Shown here in pieces: positions 26,248-35,679 of a stretch of 64,000 nt of DNA. The stretch is from contig NZ_LR699553.1 in assembly GCF_902459535.1 (NCBI RefSeq), positions 1,488,001-1,552,000 of the forward strand, written 5' to 3'. The notes beneath the pieces were generated by a model, which was not told the DNA's origin, did no database searches, and saw only the letters and a program-made list of their open reading frames with translations. Position numbers and translations under genes: made by a program. The first letter of the stretch is position 1, and each line of letters opens with the position of its first letter. This stretch comes from Paraburkholderia dioscoreae. GTDB taxonomy: Bacteria > Pseudomonadota > Gammaproteobacteria > Burkholderiales > Burkholderiaceae.

Positions 26248-27432
26248 ATGCAAACGATTCATCAACGGTTCAAGCGTGCCGTCGTCGCGGCCGCTCTCGT
26301 GCTGCCGCTCGCCGCTCACGCCGCCGACACCCTGCGGCCGGATGTGGCGAAGCCGCTGAATGCCGCACAGGATCTGTATCGCGCGCACAAGTACAAGGAC
26401 GCGCTGACGAAGATCGATCAGGCGGCGGCCGTGCCCGGCAAGACGCCGTATGAAAGTACCATGATCGAGGAGATGCGTGGCGCGGCTGCGGCGGCGGCTG
26501 GAGAATCCGGCGTGGCTGCTCAGTCCTACGAAACGTTGCTGGGTTCCGGCAAGTTGAGTGGTGCGGACGAACAGCGCACGTCGGCGGCTCTGGCCGGCAT
26601 CTACTTCCAGCAAAAAAACTATGCGCAGGCCGCTAAGGTCGCGCAGCGTTATCTGAAGTCGGGCGGTAGCGATCCTGACATGCGCACGCTGCTGGTTCAG
26701 TCTTACTATCTGTCGAACGATTGCGCGAGCGTGGTGAGCCTGCTCAAGCCGGGCATCAACGCGCAAGTGCACGCCGGTCACGCGCCTGACGAGTCGCAAC
26801 TGCAATTGCTCGGCACGTGCGCACAACGCGTGAAGGACGACGCTACGTATCGCAGCACGCTTGAAAAGCTGGTTGCCTATCATCCGAAACAGTCGTACTG
26901 GGACGATCTGTTCTCGGCGATTCGCAATAAACCTGGCTATTCGTCGAAACTCGATATCGACACGTATCGGTTGCGCCGTGCAACAGGCGCATTGTCCACC
27001 GCCGACGATTACATGGAAATGACCCAGCTTGCAATCGTGGCGGGCACCGCCGCCGAAGGCAAACAGGTCATCGATCAGGGTTTTGCTTCGGGCGTTCTGG
27101 GACATGATGCGCAGGCGGACCGCGAGAAGCGTCTGCAGGCACTCGCTGCAAAACGGGCGCAAGCGGCGGCCGATCCGGCGAACCCTGTCGCACCGGTCGA
27201 TCTGGGCTTCAACCAGGTTTTTGCCGGGCAGGTGAAGCAGGGTTTGGCCGCGATGGATAGCGCGATCGCCAAGGGTGGTCTGGATCATCCGGACCAGGCG
27301 CAACTGCATCTCGGCGAGGCGTACTACGTGGCGGGCGATAAGGCACGCGCGGTGCAAACTTTTCGTGCCGTGAAGGGCACCGATGGCTCGGCGGATCTCG
27401 CCCGCTTGTGGGTGCTGGTGGCGTCGAAGTAA
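26248..27432 (+). CDS. Periplasmic TPR protein of the tonB cluster
   Basis: A 394-residue exported protein. The signal peptide runs to about residue 26 (AAHAADT), then helical TPR-like repeats (LNAAQDLYRAHKYKDALTKI; IYFQQKNYAQAAKVAQRYL; HLGEAYYVAGDKARAVQTF) fill the length. It starts nine bases after the second exbD stop, so it is co-transcribed with tonB-exbBDD. TPR partners of TonB systems have been described elsewhere; here it may stabilise or couple the motor to the receptor. That role is inferred from position only. Confidence 0.8.
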   Translation: MQTIHQRFKRAVVAAALVLPLAAHAADTLRPDVAKPLNAAQDLYRAHKYKDALTKIDQAAAVPGKTPYESTMIEEMRGAAAAAAGESGVAAQSYETLLGSGKLSGADEQRTSAALAGIYFQQKNYAQAAKVAQRYLKSGGSDPDMRTLLVQSYYLSNDCASVVSLLKPGINAQVHAGHAPDESQLQLLGTCAQRVKDDATYRSTLEKLVAYHPKQSYWDDLFSAIRNKPGYSSKLDIDTYRLRRATGALSTADDYMEMTQLAIVAGTAAEGKQVIDQGFASGVLGHDAQADREKRLQALAAKRAQAAADPANPVAPVDLGFNQVFAGQVKQGLAAMDSAIAKGGLDHPDQAQLHLGEAYYVAGDKARAVQTFRAVKGTDGSADLARLWVLVASK

Positions 27433-27733
27433 AAGCATTCTGTTCCCGTTACGTCCCATCAGACGAGGCGCGCTCGCGGTTTCCTCATGGCGGGCGCGAT
27501 GGGGTGCTCGTCGCGGCGAAGGTGGACCGTTTCCAATGCCGGAGCGTGGTTGCACTCGCAACTATCGCCTGGCCTCCGGAGGAGGCGGACATCTTCCGGA
27601 AAACACATTGATCGAGTTATCCATGACGGCATCCCGACAGGCGTATCGGGGACGCTTGAGGAGGGGTGTAGCGCTAGATGAAACTTAATTTGCTTATATC
27701 AAACTATTTTTGACTACAGGATTCTGTCTTGCT
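27433..27733. other. Intergenic gap between TPR gene and XRE regulator
   Basis: About 300 bases. Read on all frames it gives no convincing gene. The first 230 bases are GC-rich with a GCCTCCGGAGGAGGC-like imperfect palindrome near 27574, and the last 60 are AT-rich (TTAATTTGCTTATATCAAACTATTTTTGAC), which is a plausible promoter for the regulator gene. Confidence 0.45.
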
Positions 27734-28309
27734 ATGGTTTTGCCACTCAATAACAAGGCACACGTTGCAGTCTCTATAGGAAGCAAAATCCGCGCGCTTC
27801 GCCAACGGCTCAAGCGCACGCTGGATGAAGTGGCAAAGACTGCGGGCATTTCCAAGCCCTTTCTGTCGCAAGTGGAACGGGGTCACGCAACACCTTCGAT
27901 TACATCGCTAGTTGGTATTGCTCGAGCTTTAGGTGTCACGGTGCAGTACTTCGTCGACACGCCGACCGAAGACAAGTCGGTGCGTAGAGGGAGTGATCTG
28001 AAGTACTTCGGTTTTGACGGAAGCGCCAATCTGTTTGGGCGGCTCACGAATCTGTCGGTTGGCAGCAAGCTGGAAGTCATTCTCGTCAGGATGCCGGTGG
28101 GACAGAATCCGTCGGAGGTCACGACGCACGCGGGGGAAGAGTTTCTATATGTAATGAGCGGTCAGATCTCGCTCACGCTGGAAGGTACGACGTTCGTGTT
28201 GCAGGCGGGCGACACTGCGCATTACGAGTCTACCGTGCCGCACTCCTGGTCCAATACCGCACGTGAAGAAGCGGTGGTCGTGTGGGTGGGGACGCCAAGA
28301 TTGTTTTAG
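27734..28309 (+). CDS. XRE-family regulator with C-terminal cupin
   Basis: A 191-residue transcription regulator. The N-terminal helix-turn-helix of the XRE/Cro type lies at about residues 12-70 (IRALRQRLKRTLDEVAKTAGI, then SKPFLSQVERGHATPSITSL), and a cupin sensor domain follows (THAGEEFLYVMSGQISLTLEG, then GDTAHYESTVPHSW). Such HTH-cupin proteins (PuuR-like) sense small molecules such as amines, amino acids or peptide products. It sits between the tonB genes and the receptor gene and is the only regulator in the cluster, so it is the best candidate to control it. Upstream TTG at 27710 is possible. Confidence 0.88.
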   Translation: MVLPLNNKAHVAVSIGSKIRALRQRLKRTLDEVAKTAGISKPFLSQVERGHATPSITSLVGIARALGVTVQYFVDTPTEDKSVRRGSDLKYFGFDGSANLFGRLTNLSVGSKLEVILVRMPVGQNPSEVTTHAGEEFLYVMSGQISLTLEGTTFVLQAGDTAHYESTVPHSWSNTAREEAVVVWVGTPRLF

Positions 28310-28614
28310 TGCTTCAGGCCATGCTTTCGAAAAAATAGGTCAAGCCGTATTTGTAAGCATAACTTAAGTCTATTTTCAGGATTTGGGGAAATCAGGCTGG
28401 CAAATAGCGGAATCCACTTGCGTGGCGGCAGAGATGACAGCAATTGGGCAAGCGCTACGCGTTCCGATTGCAATAAATTAGTAGTCCGACACTGAGTTAT
28501 TTGATGTTGCTTTAACGGAGCGCGGCGCAAGATCGCCGTATATCGAGTGGAGGGGTTCACAAGACCTCTCATCACATACTGCTGTGGCCTTACTGACGAG
28601 CGAGAAGGGGAAAA
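28310..28614. other. Promoter gap before the TonB-dependent receptor
   Basis: About 305 bases of mixed composition with AT-rich parts (GTAAGCATAACTTAAGTC near 28352). No gene, Fur box or precursor peptide was seen. Probably the receptor promoter and regulator-binding region. The receptor ATG is preceded by AGAAGGGGAAAA. Confidence 0.45.
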
Positions 28615-31356
28615 ATGAAACAACGGGCATTGGCGCTGGCCATTAGAAGAATAGTCTGGGCTGAACTGGCATTGTCGGCCGCAATCGCCGTACCGGCGTT
28701 TGCGCAAAGCCAGCCGGCCGCTACCGGCACTGCGGCGGCCGCAACGACGGAAAGCGCACCGGCAACGGGCGCTGCTGCGACACCGTCCACGGATAACAAT
28801 ACTGCCACGGCTACCGGCAAAGGGGTTCAGCAACTCAAGAAATTTGAAGTGACCGGTTCGCTGATCCGCACGTCGGACAAGGTCGGCAACACGGAAGTCC
28901 AGACCATCACGCCCAAGGAAATCCAGCAAAGCGGTTATACGACCGTGGCCGACTTCCTGCGCGGCACGTCCGCCAACTCGGGGAGCAGCTGGGGCCAAAC
29001 GACAATGAACAGCTCCGCGCAAGGCGGTGGCGGCATTGCATTGCGCGGTCTGAGCGAGAAATACACGCTGGTGCTGGTGGACGGGCAACGGGTGGCGAAT
29101 TACGGCAAGGCGGTGAACTTCACCGACACGTTCTTCGACGTGAATTCGATCCCGCTCAACATGATCGACCACATCGACATCGTGAAGACCGGTGCGGTGT
29201 CGGTGTATGGTTCGGATGCAATTGCAGGCGTGGTCAACATCATCACGAAGAAGGACTTCCAGGGCCTGCAGATCGACGGCCAGCTCGGCAAGGCGCAGCA
29301 TCCGGGCGACGCGCAGGGCAACTTCAGCGTGCTCGGCGGTATCGGTGATCTGAACGGCGACCGCTTCAACGTGACGGCCGCCGCGAGCTATTACCGCGAC
29401 ACCGGCTCGTCGCTCGGCGATCGCGACATGACCGCGAATCAGGACTTCAGCCAGTTCCCGGGCGGCCTCGCGGGCCCGCTTGGTCCGAACCAGCAGTCGT
29501 ACTGGACGACGGCCGACGGCACCAACATGGCACTCAGCCCCTGTCCGCCGGGCAGCGTGTCGGCGAACGGCGCATCCACGTGTAAATCGAATCCGGCCAG
29601 CACCACCTCGCTGGTGCCGGCGATCACGCGCCTGAATGCGAAAGTGCGCGGCACTTTCAAAGTCAACGACGATGTGCAGGCTTACGCCGACCTCTGGGTG
29701 AGCCGCAACGAAACCGTGCAGAACGAAGGTCCGGCGGTGCTGAGCAGCCAGACCAACGCATTCAACCCGGCCACCGGTTCGGCGTTGCCGCTGTCGCGCA
29801 CGGTCTCGGGCACCAACCCGTACAACCCGTTCGGTGTGCCCACGTTGATCAACTACACGTTCCCGAATACCGTTTCGGCGGATACGGTGTCGACGTTCTG
29901 GCGTGCCATGACCGGTGTGAAGGGTTCGTTCACCACCGCCAAGTTCGGCGATTGGGATTGGTCCGCGGATTACGGCCATTCGCAGAGCACGGTCGACACG
30001 ACTTACGGCAATGCGCTGAATGTGGCTGGCGTCGAGAACATTCTGCAGAACGGCGTGTTCAATTTCTCGAATCCGTCGGCCACGCCGAACGGCTTGAACG
30101 GCGTGTTCCAGAACGACTATGAGCAGGCGATCTCCAAGCTCGACAGCGTCACTGCGAAAACCTCGACGGGCAACCTGTTCAATCTGCCTGGCGGCCCGGT
30201 CGGTGTCGGCTTCGGTACGGAATTCCGTCACGAGAGCAACCTGATCAACTCGCGCACCGATAGCGCGCTTGGGATTACGGCGCCGGCCAACGTGCAGACG
30301 GTCGACGGCGAGCGCAACGTGGCCGCCGTGTACTATCAGGTCGATATTCCGATCATCCACAACCTGACGTTCACGCAAGCGGGCCGTTACGACCACTACA
30401 GCGATTTCGGCGGCGCCTTCTCGCCGAGCTTCGCGTTGCGCTTCCAGCCGGTCAAGATGCTGACGACGTACGCATCGTACAGCCGCGGCTTCCGCGCGCC
30501 GACGCTGGTCGAGAACTCACAGGCAACGTATCTCGCCCACCAGAACCTGGTGGACCCGAACGACCCGAGCGGCACGCCGACCAAGCACTTCACGACGGAA
30601 CAGGTCAACGGCAATCCGGCACTGCAGCCTGAGCATACGAAGAACTACAACATCGGCTTCGAGCTCTCGCCGGATTCGTCGACGGATATCGGCGCGGCGT
30701 TCTACAAGATTCACATCGACGGCGTGATCGGCACGAACGATCCGAACGCGGTGATGGATGCGAACAACCCGTCGAACGTGATTCGCAATCCGGACGGCAC
30801 GGTGGCCTACATCAAGGAACAGTTCGTCAACCTCGGTTCGCTCGATACCGACGGCTTCGATATGAACTTCCGCAAGTCGGTCGGCACGAAGTACGGCACG
30901 TTCACGCTGGCCGGCGACTGGGCCTACGTGTGGCACTTCAAGCTGAACAGCCCGGGTGCGCCCACGCAGGATTTCGCCGGCAACAACCTCGCGCTGCTGC
31001 AGCCGTTCGGTGCATCCAATCCGCGCTGGAAGGGTAATACCAGCCTCTCGTGGGATTACCGCAAGCTGACCACCACGCTGACATGGCAGTACACTGGCCC
31101 GTACACGAACGCGGTGGCGACCGAGTTCGGCGACGGCGGCACGCTGTCGGTGGCGTCGTACAGCCAGTTCAACCTGATGGCCACGTATCGCGGCTTCAAG
31201 AACTGGACGATCTACGGCGGCATCAACAACATCTTCGATCGCAAGCCGCCGTTCGACGTCGAGTGGCAGGCCACCCCGGATATCACGGGTTACGACCAGT
31301 CGCTTTACACCAACATCGGCCGCTTCTTCCAGGTTGGCGCGTCGTACCGCTTCTGA
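28615..31356 (+). CDS. TonB-dependent outer-membrane receptor
   Basis: A 913-residue TonB-dependent receptor. A signal peptide (ending VPAFAQ) is followed by an Ala/Thr-rich linker, a TonB-box-like stretch (KKFEVTGSLIR), a plug domain (QTITPKEIQQSGYTTVADFLRG; GVVNIITKK) and a large 22-strand barrel ending in a terminal Phe (GASYRF). It belongs to the CirA-like/large TBDT type used for peptides, oligosaccharides or siderophores. No siderophore biosynthesis lies nearby and no Fur box was seen. Directly downstream is a peptide ABC importer, so a peptide ligand is inferred. Confidence 0.92.
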   Translation: MKQRALALAIRRIVWAELALSAAIAVPAFAQSQPAATGTAAAATTESAPATGAAATPSTDNNTATATGKGVQQLKKFEVTGSLIRTSDKVGNTEVQTITPKEIQQSGYTTVADFLRGTSANSGSSWGQTTMNSSAQGGGGIALRGLSEKYTLVLVDGQRVANYGKAVNFTDTFFDVNSIPLNMIDHIDIVKTGAVSVYGSDAIAGVVNIITKKDFQGLQIDGQLGKAQHPGDAQGNFSVLGGIGDLNGDRFNVTAAASYYRDTGSSLGDRDMTANQDFSQFPGGLAGPLGPNQQSYWTTADGTNMALSPCPPGSVSANGASTCKSNPASTTSLVPAITRLNAKVRGTFKVNDDVQAYADLWVSRNETVQNEGPAVLSSQTNAFNPATGSALPLSRTVSGTNPYNPFGVPTLINYTFPNTVSADTVSTFWRAMTGVKGSFTTAKFGDWDWSADYGHSQSTVDTTYGNALNVAGVENILQNGVFNFSNPSATPNGLNGVFQNDYEQAISKLDSVTAKTSTGNLFNLPGGPVGVGFGTEFRHESNLINSRTDSALGITAPANVQTVDGERNVAAVYYQVDIPIIHNLTFTQAGRYDHYSDFGGAFSPSFALRFQPVKMLTTYASYSRGFRAPTLVENSQATYLAHQNLVDPNDPSGTPTKHFTTEQVNGNPALQPEHTKNYNIGFELSPDSSTDIGAAFYKIHIDGVIGTNDPNAVMDANNPSNVIRNPDGTVAYIKEQFVNLGSLDTDGFDMNFRKSVGTKYGTFTLAGDWAYVWHFKLNSPGAPTQDFAGNNLALLQPFGASNPRWKGNTSLSWDYRKLTTTLTWQYTGPYTNAVATEFGDGGTLSVASYSQFNLMATYRGFKNWTIYGGINNIFDRKPPFDVEWQATPDITGYDQSLYTNIGRFFQVGASYRF

Positions 31357-31632
31357 AGTCTTTGATGTTCGTGACTTACCGGCGGTCTGTCCAGTCGGTC
31401 GGCCGCTCCGGTTTCCGTTCAACGGTATCGGGGCGGCGCAGTTTTGTTAGGGACGTACTTTGGAGTTCCCCGTGCACAATGCTCGTTCAGAAGCACCGCG
31501 AGCGAGGGCAGCCGGCCAGCGCAGCGCTAGCGGGGAAAGCTACGGGAGCGACGGCGTCACGCCGTCACTCGCGCCGATTCGACTTATCGCGCACCGGCTT
31601 GAGGCCGGCGCGCGTCCTTACGCATTCCGAAG
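31357..31632. other. Gap between receptor and peptide-binding protein
   Basis: About 276 bases with no gene. It contains a perfect inverted repeat GACGGCGT-C-ACGCCGTC at 31550-31566, extended by three further base pairs with one mismatch. Too GC-balanced and without a T tract to call a terminator; an operator or attenuator is possible. Confidence 0.4.
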
Positions 31633-33549
31633 ATGAGACTTGTGAAGTTTCGCTGGCCACGCGCCGCGCGGACGGCAGCGTCCATGCCGCGGCTTCGCAC
31701 CGCCGCACGAATCGCGCTGTACGCCGGTGCGTGTCTGGCATTGAGCACGGTCTGCGCGCAGGCCCGGCCCTCGATTGCGCAATACGACGAGCCTAAATAT
31801 CCCGCCGATTTCACGCATTTCGAATACGCGAATCCCGACGCACCGGCCAACGGTACGCTCAGTTTCGAGAACTACAACGAACTGCAGACTTACGATTCGC
31901 TGAATCCGTTTCTGGTGCGTGGCGCGCCCGCACCGGACATTCTGAATCTGATGTTCGACACGCTGATGCAGCGGAGTTGGGACGAACTCGCGTCCGAGTA
32001 TCCGTTGATTGCTAACGACGTCGAGGTCGCGTCCGACCTGAGCTCGGCGACTTTCCATATCAATCCTGCCGCGCGCTTTTCGAACGGCGATCCGATCACC
32101 GCTGCCGACGTCAAATACTCGTTCGACACATTGACGGGTCCGAAAGCGTCGCCGCTCTTCAATGCGCAGTTCTCGGTCATCAAGAATGCGATCGTGATCG
32201 ACAAAAACACAATCCGCTTCGATTTCAAACACGCGGAGCGAGACGCCCCGTTGATTGCCGGTGATTTGCCGATCTTCTCGCCGAAGTGGGGCATGCAGCC
32301 CGACGGCAAACGTCCGCCATTCGACCAGATCGCAGTCGCCCCGCCGATCAGCAGCGGCGCATATCTGATCGAAGCGCGCAAGAACGACAAGGAGATCGTG
32401 TATCGCCGCAACCCGGACTACTGGGCTGCCAATTTGCCGTCGCGGCGCGGCATGTTCCGTTTCGAGCGCATCACCTTCAAACTGTATCGCGACCACTACA
32501 CGCAACTGGAAGCATTCAAGGCTGGCGATGCCGATGCTGTCGTCGAATACAGCGCAACGCAGTGGGCACGCAAATACGTCGGCAAGAACTTCGACAATGG
32601 ACTATTGAAGAAGGGCGAATTCGCCGACGGTCCCGCGCAGATGCAAGGCATGCTCATGAACCTGCGCAAGCCGATGTTCCAGGATCCGCGCGTGCGGCAC
32701 GCGTTGACGATGGCCTTCGACTACGACTGGATGAACCGCATGATGTTCTACGGTCAATACCGTCGCACGAGCAGTTATTTCGAAGCGAGTCCGTTCGGCG
32801 CGACCGGCATGCCCGGACCGAAGGAACTGGCTTTGCTTGAACCGTTGAGAGCGAGCGTACCGCCAGAAGTGTTCGGTCCCATGCTGAAGCAGCCCGACAC
32901 GATCGCACCGAACTCCTTGCGCGGCAATCTGCGAGTCGCGCGCGATCTGCTGGCGCAGGCTGGCTGGCACTATCGTGACGGCGCGCTGCGCGACGCCCAC
33001 GGCACGCCCATGACGATCGAAATCATGGACGACCAGCCCGGCATGGACCGCCTGATCCTGCCGTATATGCAGGCGCTCGGCATGCTCGGCATTCAGGCGC
33101 ATATGCGCGAGATCGACAGTGCGTTGTACCAGAAGCGGCTGGACAACTTCGAATACGATATGACCACCTTCATCTATCCGCCGGTCACGATTCCAGGCGC
33201 TGAATTGACGCGCCGTTTCGGCAGCGCGGCGGCGTCGGAGATCGGTTCGGAAAACTATCCGGGCATTCGTTCGAAAGCGGTCGACTCGCTCATTCATTCG
33301 GCCCTCTCTGCCGACAATCTCGACGACCTGGAAGCAGCGACGCGTGCACTGGATCGCGTGCTGATCTATTCGTTCTACCTCGTGCCGGAGTACTACGCTC
33401 CGGGGGCACGAATCGGCTACAAGTCGACGCTGGGTCATCCGGACAAAGTGCCCATGTCGTATCAATACGAAGACTGGGTGATCGACTACTGGTACAACAA
33501 GGCGCCGACCGCCCAGGGCGCATCTTCCACCACGGCTACGGCCCACTGA
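31633..33549 (+). CDS. yejA: YejA-like peptide-binding protein of ABC importer
   Basis: A 638-residue extracellular solute-binding protein of the SBP family 5 (OppA/YejA) type. A signal peptide (residues 1-47, ending VCAQA) precedes two lobes; characteristic YejA-like segments are SYDSLNPF-like TYDSLNPF, RFSNGDPITAADVKYSFD, and NLRKPMFQDPRVRHALTMAFD. In E. coli YejA is the periplasmic part of YejABEF, which imports peptides including microcin C. The next three genes encode the rest of the importer, in the Yej order. Ligand unknown. Confidence 0.9.
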   Translation: MRLVKFRWPRAARTAASMPRLRTAARIALYAGACLALSTVCAQARPSIAQYDEPKYPADFTHFEYANPDAPANGTLSFENYNELQTYDSLNPFLVRGAPAPDILNLMFDTLMQRSWDELASEYPLIANDVEVASDLSSATFHINPAARFSNGDPITAADVKYSFDTLTGPKASPLFNAQFSVIKNAIVIDKNTIRFDFKHAERDAPLIAGDLPIFSPKWGMQPDGKRPPFDQIAVAPPISSGAYLIEARKNDKEIVYRRNPDYWAANLPSRRGMFRFERITFKLYRDHYTQLEAFKAGDADAVVEYSATQWARKYVGKNFDNGLLKKGEFADGPAQMQGMLMNLRKPMFQDPRVRHALTMAFDYDWMNRMMFYGQYRRTSSYFEASPFGATGMPGPKELALLEPLRASVPPEVFGPMLKQPDTIAPNSLRGNLRVARDLLAQAGWHYRDGALRDAHGTPMTIEIMDDQPGMDRLILPYMQALGMLGIQAHMREIDSALYQKRLDNFEYDMTTFIYPPVTIPGAELTRRFGSAAASEIGSENYPGIRSKAVDSLIHSALSADNLDDLEAATRALDRVLIYSFYLVPEYYAPGARIGYKSTLGHPDKVPMSYQYEDWVIDYWYNKAPTAQGASSTTATAH

Positions 33550-33557
33550 GGCATCGC

Positions 33558-34610
33558 ATGCTCGCCTACATTCTCAGACGATTACTGTTGATGGTGCCGA
33601 CCCTGCTCGGCGTAGTCACACTGACCTTTGTCGTCACGCAGTTCGTGCCGGGTGGGCCGGTCGAACAGGTGATGACGCAACTCCGCCACGGCGCCGGCCG
33701 TGGCGGAGAGGCGGGGGCGGGCGGCGGCGGCTATCACGGCAGCCAGGGCGTCGATCCGCAGCAGATCGAGCAGATCAAGAAGCAGTTCGGCTTCGACAAG
33801 CCACCGCTCGAACGCTATCTGCTGATGCTCAGGCGCTACGCGACGTTCGATCTCGGCCAGTCCTACTATCAGCACGACAGCGTGTGGGACGTGATCAAAT
33901 CGAAGCTGCCCGTATCGATCACGCTAGGTTTATGGACGGTACTGCTCACCTATCTGATATCGGTGCCGTTGGGGATCGCGAAAGCGGTGCGCAACGGCTC
34001 GCGTTTCGATACCGTCACGAGCGTGCTGGTACTCGCCGGCTATGCAATTCCCGGCTTCGTGCTCGGCGTATTGCTGCTGATGTTATTCGGCGGCGGCACA
34101 TTCTGGCAGGTGTTTCCAATGCGCGGTCTCACATCGGATAACTTCAACGATCTCAGCGCATTCGGGAAGGTACTCGACTATCTCTGGCACATCGTGCTGC
34201 CGGTCACGGCTTCGGTGGTCGGCAACTTCGCGATCGTCACGATTCTGACCAAGAACACGTTTCTGGAGGAAATCGGCCGTCAGTACGTGTTGACGGCACG
34301 CGCCAAGGGCGCACCGGAGCGCGACGTACTGTGGAAACACGTGCTGCGCAACGCTGCGATTCCATTGCTCACGGGTTTGCCGGCGGCCTTCGTCGGCGCG
34401 TTTCTGAACGGCAATCTGCTGATCGAAACGTTGTTCTCGCTCGACGGCATGGGCCAACTGTCGTACGACTCGGTGATCCGCCGTGATTATCCGGTCGTGC
34501 TCGGATCGCTCTTTCTCTTCACGCTGATCGCCCTTGTAACCAAACTCATTGCTGACGTCTGCTATGTCCTCGTCGACCCCCGCATCCAATTCAACCGCCT
34601 GGACCGCTGA
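33558..34610 (+). CDS. yejB: YejB-like peptide ABC permease
   Basis: A 350-residue inner-membrane permease of the DppB/OppB type. The first helix (YILRRLLLMVPTLLGVVTLTFVV) and the C-terminal binding-protein-dependent transport domain are clear, with the EAA loop (ARAKGAPERDVLWKHVLRNA). A glycine-rich insert near residue 50 (GRGGEAGAGGGGYHG) and the QQIEQIKKQFGFDKP segment are YejB-like. It starts eight bases after the binding-protein gene and overlaps the next permease gene by 47 bases. Confidence 0.9.
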   Translation: MLAYILRRLLLMVPTLLGVVTLTFVVTQFVPGGPVEQVMTQLRHGAGRGGEAGAGGGGYHGSQGVDPQQIEQIKKQFGFDKPPLERYLLMLRRYATFDLGQSYYQHDSVWDVIKSKLPVSITLGLWTVLLTYLISVPLGIAKAVRNGSRFDTVTSVLVLAGYAIPGFVLGVLLLMLFGGGTFWQVFPMRGLTSDNFNDLSAFGKVLDYLWHIVLPVTASVVGNFAIVTILTKNTFLEEIGRQYVLTARAKGAPERDVLWKHVLRNAAIPLLTGLPAAFVGAFLNGNLLIETLFSLDGMGQLSYDSVIRRDYPVVLGSLFLFTLIALVTKLIADVCYVLVDPRIQFNRLDR

Positions 34611-35679
34611 CGCGGCCGGCGCGGCGCACGCGGCGTCGCCGTCTCCGTGGCGGCGTACGTGGCTGCGCTTCAGGCAGCAGCGTCTGGGCTACTGGAGCCT
34701 CGTGATTTTCGTGTCGCTGTTCGCGATCAGCCTGCTCGGCGAGGTGCTGTCCAACGACCGTCCGTTGATTGTTCGTTACGACGGGCATTACTACTTTCCA
34801 ATTGTGAAGGACTATCCGGAGACGCTGTTCGGCGGCGACTTTCCGGCGCGTGCGAACTACCTCGATCCGTATATCCGTTCGCGGCTCGAATCGAACGGCA
34901 ACTTCGCGATCTATCCGCCGAATCATTTCCACTACGACACGATCGACTATTTCGCCGCGCACCCGTATCCTGCGCCGCCTACTACGAGTAACTGGCTCGG
35001 CACGGATCAGTTCGGGCGCGACGTGCTGGCGCGGCTGCTCTACGGGTTCCGCTTGTCGGTGTTGATGGCACTGGCGCTCACGGTGTCCGGTGTCGTGGTC
35101 GGCGTGTTGACTGGCGCGATACAGGGCTTTTATGGTGGACGTACGGATCTGATCGGCCAGCGTCTGATCGAAATCTGGAGTTCGATGCCTGACCTGTATC
35201 TGCTGATCATCTTTGCGTCGATCTTCGAGCCCACGCTCTGGCTGCTATTCATTCTGCTGTCGATGTTCGGCTGGCTCGTTCTGTCGGACTACGTGCGCGC
35301 CGAATTCCTGCGCAATCGTTCGCTTGATTACGTGAAGGCGGCGCGCACCATGGGGCTTAGCAACTGGCAGATCATGTGGCGCCACGTTCTGCCGAACAGC
35401 CTGACACCGGTGATTACCTTTCTGCCGTTCCGCATGAGCGCCGCGATCCTGTCGCTGACCAGTCTCGACTTTCTCGGCCTCGGCGTGCCGCCGCCCACAC
35501 CGAGCCTCGGCGAACTGCTACAGGAAGGCAAGAACAATCTCGACGCGTGGTGGATCTCGATGTCGGCGTTTGCCGCACTGGTGATCACGCTGCTGTTGCT
35601 GACCTTCATGGGCGACGCTTTGCGCAACGCATTGGACACGCGCTCGCGTGGTTCGGCTTTCGGCGGAGGTCCGCGATGA
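34564..35679 (+). CDS. yejE: YejE-like peptide ABC permease
   Basis: A 371-residue inner-membrane permease of the OppC/YejE type. The long periplasmic insert between helices 1 and 2 (NYLDPYIRSRLESNGNFAIYPP, in part) is a YejE feature, and NWLGTDQFGRDVLARLLYGFR and the EAA loop (KAARTMGLSNWQIMWRHVLPNS) are typical. It pairs with YejB to form the channel. The ATG lies inside the 3' end of yejB, and the stop overlaps the yejF start in ATGA, so the three are translationally coupled. Confidence 0.9.
   Translation: MSSSTPASNSTAWTADAAGAAHAASPSPWRRTWLRFRQQRLGYWSLVIFVSLFAISLLGEVLSNDRPLIVRYDGHYYFPIVKDYPETLFGGDFPARANYLDPYIRSRLESNGNFAIYPPNHFHYDTIDYFAAHPYPAPPTTSNWLGTDQFGRDVLARLLYGFRLSVLMALALTVSGVVVGVLTGAIQGFYGGRTDLIGQRLIEIWSSMPDLYLLIIFASIFEPTLWLLFILLSMFGWLVLSDYVRAEFLRNRSLDYVKAARTMGLSNWQIMWRHVLPNSLTPVITFLPFRMSAAILSLTSLDFLGLGVPPPTPSLGELLQEGKNNLDAWWISMSAFAALVITLLLLTFMGDALRNALDTRSRGSAFGGGPR

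Noticed and set aside
27383..27688. 101-codon frame overlapping the end of the TPR gene and the following gap
   Set aside because: Arg-rich low-quality sequence starting inside the TPR gene; no ribosome site.
27433..28614. Possible RiPP precursor gene or Fur box in the gaps around the HTH-cupin regulator
   Set aside because: No short ORF with a ribosome site and leader-core pattern and no GATAATGATAATC-like repeat was found on reading both strands.
31050..31796. Plus-strand frame bridging the receptor end and the yejA start
   Set aside because: It overlaps two well-supported genes in a different frame and has no domain.
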